From: Trileptium ribeirensis | Taxonomy: Eukaryota > Nematoda > Enoplea > Enoplida > Thoracostomopsidae | Length of the DNA stretch: 64,000 nucleotides | Assembly (NCBI GenBank): GCA_030248225.1 | Contig: JASANE010000851.1 | Location: 62,001-126,000 of the forward strand | Direction of reading: 5' to 3' | In this document: in pieces, positions 57,541 to 64,000 of the stretch | Position numbering within the stretch: the stretch's first letter is position 1 | How the letters are laid out: every line of letters starts with the position of its first letter | Notes under the pieces: generated by a model | The model's database searches: none | What the model was told of the DNA's origin: nothing | Seen by the model: only the letters and a program-made list of their open reading frames with translations | Made by a program: the position numbers and the translations under genes

Positions 57541-58459
57541 CCGTTCATTTTTATTATTAATGTTTATTGATATTGGCTTACAAGTAGCTGTGAGTGGCAC
57601 TAGAAAAAATTTTTACGCTGGAAAGTTGTGAGCTTTGGATGATATAGTCGATTTTAGGGTGGTAATCGCTGTTAGAACAGCGGTAGATTAGTATATATTA
57701 TTATTGTACGTTGTTAAGAATTTTGCTACATGACTAAATAGGTATGACGATATCTAGCAGTGATATTTGTTTGCATTGATCAGTCCGGACTTCTTTTTGC
57801 GACTACTTAAAATTATAAAAAGCTTGATTTTATGGTGCTTTTGCCACTAGACTTTTGGCGGGTAGGGTGTTAACAGGCGGCTGCACCCTTTCTCTTAGTA
57901 AAAATAAATATCGAATTGGAATTTGCTCCGATCACAGACTCGAAGACGTCCGTTTTGACTGAACAATAGGAATTTCAAGTACTATGTCGGTGCCCATAAT
58001 CTCTCAGTTTTGATTCTACAAACCAAACTTCTAAAACGGGTCTTCTAATAGTTGTGTGATAATAATCGAATTCTGAGTGTCAACCAAGAATTCTCATTTG
58101 GTGGGTGTTGTGAAATTGGCGGCGTCTGTTTCTGGATTTTTAGAGGACACTCAACTATATATACTTCGGATGGCCAGATTGACACGCGATAGCTCATTGA
58201 AAAGCTTGAAATCTTTAGTCTGCACGACGCCACATTCCAATATTTTATATAGTAGATGTGATAAGTCTCATTTTCAGAGCAATTAATCCTGTGCAAATTG
58301 CGAAATATGATAATCTTGTATATATTCTCAGCTAGTCAAGCTGATAATCGGAAGCTCATTGTGTATTTACTACTCAATATAGCTGTGTACAGCTCACTAA
58401 ATTACGTGTTTAACACTAAGATTTCTCTCTATTAAGACTGGTCGGGGCCGAACCATTTC
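57541..58459. other. AT-rich flank upstream of the hAT transposase remnant
   Basis: May include a badly decayed N-terminal part of the transposase, which I could not recognise. A fragment resembling the family A end (TTACGTGTTTAACACTAAGA) lies near 58395. Confidence 0.35.
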
Positions 58460-59803
58460 TTGAAAACGCGAGCAGCTTGATTAAACATCGCTGATTACCA
58501 GGGCTAGTCGTAAGACAGCGGTTCATATATGGAAGATGATCACAGTGGTATTCGGAAGCTGCATGATTAAACGTCGCAGATTACCAGGGCTAGTCGTAAG
58601 ACATACGGTTCAAATATGGAAGATGAGCAGAGTGGTCAAGCGCGTTGCTGCAATGAACGAAGGTGTCCTGTGCATGCCTTGAGCTGCTCATTATTGAATC
58701 TCGTAATTGCTGATTCGTGCCAAATCATAAGTTCATACTGTGACGTTTGCTGTGTCATGGCGAGAATCTTCTGCTAGATGGTTCTTCATTCAGCAGCAGT
58801 GTCAATTACGGCAAAATCTCAGTCAGATATCAGCGGGAGTGCCGAATTGAATGCCTAAAAGCTATTACGTTGAGGAGTATGCCGTGGGAAAGAATGACGG
58901 TGCTACAGCCAGCGAAGCTCGTGGAATTTCAGCTAGCATTTGCACTTGGCCTTTTATATTCTGTATTGTGGCTTCACACGATGTTCTGTTTCATATCAAC
59001 AAGATCAGTAAGCAGATTCAGCCTATGGATGCCAGTGTCGTTGCGCTTTCAACGGAGCTGATTGCCATTGTATATTTCCTGGTTCAATAACCCCAAACAG
59101 GATATGCGTTTGCATGCAATAATATTGCAGGATATTGTAGAAAGCACGAATTGCGCAACAATTCCCAGTTTTGCGACGTCGGCGCAAGAGGCACGAGATT
59201 GAGTACGAAGCGGCAGATCACAGTTCGGACCTGACATAGTAGCAGCATTTCAAACGAGTCTTTTTTTCAACGAACTTTTAGACCATGTCATAACTTAGAC
59301 AAAGGAAAGGTACGACCAACTGCCTGGATTCTTTCACGTTTTTGGATTCTTGTTCAAAAAACATAATTTAGTTGGGCAAGGAGGATCTCTCAAGTCGCGT
59401 TCCTCTGATTTTCAACAAAAAATGGGGTGCCTTGATCTTGTTGAACTTGAGCTCGAGCTCGCTCTATTCGTATTGGTACTTCAGGGTGGCGATTGCTCTG
59501 ACATGACAGATTCGGTATTATTTCTCTTCATCCTGCTATATTTATGTCAACGACCTGCATGAAATTTATCCTAACCTTGACATTGCTGTGATGGTCCTTT
59601 TAACTATTGCAGTTTCGGTTGTCAGCGTTGCGCGCCCTTCAGCAAAACCCAAATTTCTTGAGAATTTTCATCTGTCTACCACGAACGATTGTCCAGCCTG
59701 GCGACGATCTCTATCGAAAGTGCTACTTAAAGCACGTGATCTGGACTGTTGTAACATCGTCACCACTTTTGCGGATACAAAGGCTTGCGGAAAGCTGTTC
59801 TAA
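58460..59803 (+). pseudogene. decayed hAT-superfamily transposase
   Basis: Several frames give hAT transposase pieces in the right order. Near 58600-58730: GSNMEDEQSGQAR and LLNLVIADS, matching the GANM-G-x-GVQAR and SLNLVV-DAA block. Near 58785-58880: FSSSVNYGKIS and RECRIECLKAI, matching the FFSSS-RW and TRWE-RI--VKA blocks. Near 58965-59040: SHDVLFHINKISKQIQ. Near 59570-59800: the C-terminal dimerisation region (NLDIAVMVLLTIAVSVVS, then ARPSAKPKFLENF, and DFA-like FADTKACGKLF at the end). The type is the one with N-terminal TTF or DUF4371 domains, also seen in ZMYM-like host genes. Many frameshifts and stops show it is dead. An 86-bp tandem duplication lies at 58468-58640. Confidence 0.8.
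58468..58640 (+). repeat. 86-bp tandem duplication in transposase remnant
   Basis: GATTACCAGGGCTAGTCGTA occurs at 58493 and 58579, with flanking sequence (GATTAAAC-TCGC and ATATGGAAGATGA) also doubled. The two units differ by several substitutions, so the duplication is not very recent. Confidence 0.85.
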
Positions 59804-61040
59804 ATAAACCAGAAATATAAATAATTAAATGAAGGTAATCTGATAGTGATTTAGACGGACAGCCTTGAGACCCAAAAATAAGTGATTTGTCAGAGTTAAT
59901 GTTTCGGGTCCAGCAAAATTTTAATCCCAGATTGATATGCCCAACGGGGTGCTAACGACGCGGCGTCCTTGCATATCACAAAAACTATTTTGTTCTACAG
60001 GGCCCCGGAACCACCACGCAGGGGCCTGATCATGTCAAGTTCCCTCAAGGGGTTGGGAAATTTGCTGCATAAATTAGCAGCTTGAAGCCGTCCCGTATTA
60101 AAATGAAAACTTTAAACGGGCTAAAACGTTCCATTTTACAGACGATTTATGGTAAAACACACCGTTCTTACACAGTAGCCCATAAGCATAGCTGTGTATA
60201 AACTTGATAAGATGTTACTTTGGGATAAATTCAGCGGCATCATAACGGTGTAGGTATCTCCTATTTTAATGGTGGTAACTGAAGTTTTCGCGTTGAAAAA
60301 CGTTACGTTAAGTTATCCTAAAATGGAGGCAGTCCCAGTGCCAGGAGGATCGTTATAAGCTTGCCGCCGTTTGCGACATATGAACCACAAATACCGTGAA
60401 ACGTCAAACATTCCGAATTTTAACCTCTTCATAAATTAGCTTGCATTTCAAATAGTCTACAGCAAACCGTTGTCGGAGCCATGAAATCAAAAGACCCGCT
60501 TGCGTTAGACATGTTTGCTTTGGTTTCCCTTAATGGCCAAATAAACAAATTCAAACGGGAGATACTTTTCTTGCTTCCTATGTCAAGATGCATTGGAATC
60601 CCTAAAATAGAGATCGGTGTCATGTCAAAAAGAATAATTTTCAAAATTTTTACTACAAAGCCAATTTTTATTTGTTGGGGCGAGCTATTGGATTATAAGA
60701 TATATTTATCTTGTTACACACGGTGGTTTAATTTTATTTTAGGTACGTTATTGGTTATTACCCATCTAAAACCATGTGCCATATCTGTTTTGCAAGCGAT
60801 CAATATTTTGTCAGATTTGCAGTAACTCCACTAGTATCCGATCAATGATGATTGAACTTTAAATATTGCGAGAAATCAATTTTTGTTAAAAAATGACGAA
60901 ATTTTGATATATTTTCATAAAAATAATAAATTTTGATATATTTTCAATTTTTTATATAGTTTGATTTTTTGACGATCTTCGTGAAATTGGGACCAGTATT
61001 TTCTCATTTTAAAACCTTTATTAACCTAGATATTTAGATA
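59804..61040. other. intergenic, with uncertain ORFs near 60.43-60.83 kb
   Basis: Opposed frames overlap at 60429-60644 (minus, 71 codons) and 60481-60825 (plus, 114 codons, ATG start). The plus frame starts MKSKDPLALDMFALVSLNG. Neither matches a family I know, and neither has splice or promoter support, so neither is called as a gene. The last 200 bp is very AT-rich. Confidence 0.4.
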
Positions 61041-61083
61041 ATTAATTTTCAGGCTTTATATATATATAATATACCTATAAACT
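61041..61083 (+). promoter_or_regulatory. possible 3' splice or trans-splice acceptor before RRN3
   Basis: TTAATTTTCAG|G ends at 61052, 31 nt before the RRN3 ATG, and is preceded by AT-rich sequence. It matches the TTTTCAG form used in nematodes for cis- and trans-splicing. A TATATATATAATATA tract lies between it and the ATG. It could instead mark a 5'UTR intron, or be coincidental, with the TATA tract acting as core promoter. Confidence 0.4.
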
Positions 61084-62838
61084 ATGTCCGATATATCCTC
61101 GGTCGATTCTGTTGACACGCTAATTGTGTTGCTTTCACCCACGAGTAAGGAATGTTCGCAGTCAACTACGCATGAAATAAGTACACGCCAAGACGAAGTA
61201 TGTCATGCTCTTAAAGGCCTATCCGAAAGTGACATCGTGCTAAACGAAGCGTCAGTCCAGCGTCTCGTACCGATGCTTTGGAGCCATCCATTGCTTAGCA
61301 ACGACAAAATACTCGCGCATTTGAGCCGATTTCTGGTGTCGGTTGCGGTAAATAATGTTTCTTGCACCAGTGTTATCCTCCATGAAACAGTATCAATTTT
61401 GCTGCCGTCACTGTCTGCGATAACTGATCACGGCTTGTTAACAAATCATGCGCTCAATACTATAAGCACTATTGTAAGCGTGATACCTGCAGCAGCTAAA
61501 CGAATATCCGGTATTGTTGAAAATCAATTTCCGTTTTTCAAGCGTTCAGCGACCGATATCAGTTGTTACCTAAACGCTGTACTTAGCTTGTGCCTACGAC
61601 ATCCTTCTTGTCGATCAGACATTTTGTCGATTACAGTTGATAAATTAGTGCCTATCGATGTGCATGCACTGCGGGAAGAAATTGTAGCTGCTCAATCGTA
61701 TTTCTACAGTAACAGTGGTGAAGCAAACGATTCAGGCACAAGTCCCAATATGGAATCAGAAAGTGAAACAATTAATGATACATCAGCAACAGTCTCCCAC
61801 ACTAGCATTACTCAGCACGAAATGGGCCATAAACTCGATTTGTGTATGGATAGCCTTTTCCGATTTATCCAAGGGCTTGTTTTTGGCAGCACAAACTTTG
61901 ATACTGTTGATGAGGCAGCGATGGAATCTGGGACCAAACTGAATCGAAAACTCGCCAAACGACTATTCGGTGAATGTATGAGCGCGTTTGAGCATTCTGT
62001 TCTAAACGTCCACTCGTGCTCACATATCCAATTCGTGCTGTTTTACATCGGTTCGCTGAGTAGTGAAATTTCAGATGTTTTTATCAATCGATTGTGGACC
62101 TTGGTCACCGATCCTACAATTTCGCTAATCACGCGACGTTCAGCTGCACTCTATCTTGGAAGCTATTGTGCGCGTGCAAGAATTGTTTCAATTTCTAAAG
62201 TTTTGGAATGCCTGCAACTGTGGGTGTCATGGTTACACTTGTACATCGATAGTGTCGAATGTACACCGAATACTTTTTCGAAGCACGCGGCCAGCGTTAA
62301 TGTTCTTGGATTAGCTCAGAACGATACATTTTATGCTGTGTTTCAATCTGTCATATACCTTACTTGCTTTCGATTTCGCGAAATAATATCTCCACAAATT
62401 GTCAACGACACGGCCGAAAATGACTGGAACCCGAGTCTGCGTGGCTTAGAGCTTTTGGAAAGTTTTGCTTTTGAACGTCTCGTGAAGTGCGGACTAAATC
62501 CCCTTGAGCACTGCTCGCCTAGCTTAGTAGATAATTTTGCCACGATTGCGCGCAATTATCAACTTGCATATTGTTACTCTGTGATCGAGCGAAATCGTCG
62601 TCAAATCAGTTATCATGGCCAAAGTAATAGTAGTGTAGCAGCTGAAGCGTCGCCGCCTAATTTAAGCGAAACAAATTGCGATTCCGCTCGACCTATGGTT
62701 CACGACATATTTTATCCTTTCGATCCCTATGTTCTACAGTTATCCGCTCGCTTTGTGACACCGCATTATAGGCATTACACGGGTCTTGATAGCAATGAAT
62801 CGCTGTTCCTCAATGCCACAATGACTACCGACGAATAA
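61084..62838 (+). CDS. RRN3: RNA polymerase I-specific transcription initiation factor RRN3 (TIF-IA)
   Basis: An intronless ORF of 584 codons with ATG start; human RRN3 has about 650. RRN3 binds RNA polymerase I and bridges it to the promoter factors (SL1 in animals), so it controls rRNA synthesis in the nucleolus. The protein is predicted to be all helical HEAT-like repeats. Conserved RRN3 stretches are LYLGSYCARARIVS (about residues 355-368), FYAVFQSVIYLTCFRFREI (about 417-435) and the C-terminal HDIFYPFDPYVLQLSARF (about 540-557). An acidic, Ser/Thr-rich loop (about 208-245) sits where other RRN3 proteins carry a phosphorylated acidic patch. The start is the first ATG after the acceptor-like TTTTCAG. 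No break is seen. A foldback transposon lies about 200 bp downstream. Confidence 0.93.
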   Translation: MSDISSVDSVDTLIVLLSPTSKECSQSTTHEISTRQDEVCHALKGLSESDIVLNEASVQRLVPMLWSHPLLSNDKILAHLSRFLVSVAVNNVSCTSVILHETVSILLPSLSAITDHGLLTNHALNTISTIVSVIPAAAKRISGIVENQFPFFKRSATDISCYLNAVLSLCLRHPSCRSDILSITVDKLVPIDVHALREEIVAAQSYFYSNSGEANDSGTSPNMESESETINDTSATVSHTSITQHEMGHKLDLCMDSLFRFIQGLVFGSTNFDTVDEAAMESGTKLNRKLAKRLFGECMSAFEHSVLNVHSCSHIQFVLFYIGSLSSEISDVFINRLWTLVTDPTISLITRRSAALYLGSYCARARIVSISKVLECLQLWVSWLHLYIDSVECTPNTFSKHAASVNVLGLAQNDTFYAVFQSVIYLTCFRFREIISPQIVNDTAENDWNPSLRGLELLESFAFERLVKCGLNPLEHCSPSLVDNFATIARNYQLAYCYSVIERNRRQISYHGQSNSSVAAEASPPNLSETNCDSARPMVHDIFYPFDPYVLQLSARFVTPHYRHYTGLDSNESLFLNATMTTDE

Positions 62839-63046
62839 GTTTGTTTGTTTGTGTGCGGTAGCGTCTCTAAACTAACTACGGTGCGAAAAGTTAATTGATA
62901 CTGGCATGTCATAGTCGAGCTTATGCTGCTTATTTATTGATAATCTGCAAGAGGTAACTGTGAGTCAGCAGTACATTTTTGTTTGCTGCTCTTATAAAAT
63001 CTGATCTGTGATTATAGTGACTTCTGAGATTCGTATGAGTGGAATT
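62839..63046. other. 3' flank of RRN3
   Basis: Starts with a GTTTGTTTGTTTGTG run. No perfect AATAAA is seen; TTATAAAATC at about 62992 is the nearest candidate. The foldback element follows. Confidence 0.4.
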
Positions 63047-63660
63047 GTGTTCTTTTCCATTATCCCCCATCCCGCATTTACCCAAAAGTGGTCAGATTCT
63101 GGAAATTTTGGTATTACTGTGATCCTCGAGACCTCCCCTGATCATTTCGGCCAAAAAAATTGCATTTTTACAGTTTTCGATTTTTTTCGGGTCCCAGTGG
63201 TCCCCCCTTGGCAACCCAAAAAATTTTTTTAAAAAATTTGGATTTTACCCATTATTCGACGCGGCTTGACGAGCTGAGACAAGTTATTTTTAACGGACAA
63301 GTTATTTTTAACGGGATCCGATAAAAGCATTCTAAGTTATGACCAAAAACTATTCAGCTCCTAAACCTCTCAGCCTTCGATATTTTTGGCTATAACTTAG
63401 GATCTGGTTACTGAACCCCGTCAAAAATATCACCATTCTATTCAGCTCGTCAAGCCGCGTCGAATTCTATCCAAAATTTTTAAAAAAATTTGGGTTCCCA
63501 AGCGACCCGAAAATCGAAAATTTAAAAAATTCAATTTTTTGGTCGAAATGATCAGGGGATGATGAGGTCTCGAGGATCACAAAAATACCAAAATTTTCAG
63601 AATCTGACCATTTTTGGACAAACGCGGGCTGGGAGGGGGGTAATGGCAAAGAACTCGGAA
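63047..63660. mobile_element. palindromic foldback element, about 615 bp
   Basis: The left arm (63047-63280) and the reverse complement of the right arm (63430-63660) share GTCAGATTCTG, GATCCTCGAGACC, CCTGATCATTTCG and CGACGCGGCTTGACGAGCTGA in order. Weaker pairing continues to a centre near 63357 (CTAAGTTAT-ACCAAAAA against its complement). The short ORFs on the two strands mirror each other and are not genes. No target duplication was identified. Confidence 0.8.
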
Positions 63661-64000
63661 GTGTTTTGCAAAGACTGCGTTAAGGCAGCTAACTGTTAAA
63701 AATATTGCAGCGTTCCCTGCACATTCATTTTGTTTCGATGAGTTTTGAAATATCGTTGCTTATTTCTACGTATTACCCGGAAACCCACAAAATGTGATAA
63801 AGGAAATGAAAATTAATAACAACGGTATAGGAATGGGCTTTGGTCCAAATAGGAATAGGATGTTACATATTCAGGAAGTCGAATACCATCGGCCCTTGGC
63901 CCATGGTTTTCGATGGGATGTTTTTGGTATTCCCTCGCACTTTTATTACAAACGACGTGGATTTACGATTTAAATTGAGAATAAAATGCTGTGCTTATTT
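63661..64000. other. right edge, nothing recognised
   Basis: AT-rich sequence with no supported feature. Confidence 0.4.

Overview
The window is nuclear DNA of a eukaryote, most likely an invertebrate animal. It is AT-rich, holds few genes and is full of decayed transposable elements. It contains three clear conserved genes: an hnRNP L-type RNA-binding protein gene split into small exons (minus strand, 27.09 kb down to at least 15.49 kb), an intronless branched-chain 2-oxoacid dehydrogenase E1-beta gene (BCKDHB, plus, 44.16-45.33 kb) and an intronless RRN3/TIF-IA gene (plus, 61.08-62.84 kb). Intron ends of the hnRNP gene are short U-rich TTTTAG or TTTCAG acceptors with GTAAG-like donors, as in nematodes, but the sequence alone does not fix the phylum. 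There is no bacterial operon, CRISPR array or phage.

Layout. 0-3 kb: a non-autonomous hAT-like element, a 154-bp tandem repeat and one copy of a dispersed repeat. 3-15 kb: mostly anonymous AT-rich sequence with one foldback element near 7.2-7.7 kb; later exons of the hnRNP gene probably lie here, but I could not find them. 15.5-27.1 kb: seven hnRNP L exons joined in phase. Intron 4 holds a frameshifted CR1/Jockey-like non-LTR retrotransposon, intron 3 a fragment of a second one, and intron 1 a foldback element. 27-33 kb: a tRNA-derived SINE, a purine-skewed degenerate array and repeat debris. 33.3-40.8 kb: a tandem array of four diverged 1.5-2 kb units, the last carrying the second hAT-like element. 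41-44 kb: dispersed repeats and a Harbinger-like MITE with a TTA target duplication. 44.2-45.3 kb: BCKDHB. 49.5-56.6 kb: a 336-bp inverted repeat abutting a pair of 1.33-kb LTR-like direct repeats around 3 kb of sequence with no recognisable protein. 58.5-59.8 kb: a decayed hAT transposase. 61.1-62.8 kb: RRN3, followed by a 0.6-kb palindromic foldback element.

The three host genes do not form a pathway: one acts in mRNA processing, one in mitochondrial branched-chain amino acid breakdown and one in RNA polymerase I initiation. I found no convincing new biological system. The most useful results are the reconstructed split hnRNP L gene, the datable transposon insertion in the tandem array, the LTR-like pair with tandem hairpins in front of a TATA box, and the chimeric 336-bp inverted repeat. 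Exon and element limits were read by eye. Limits of diverged repeats are approximate.
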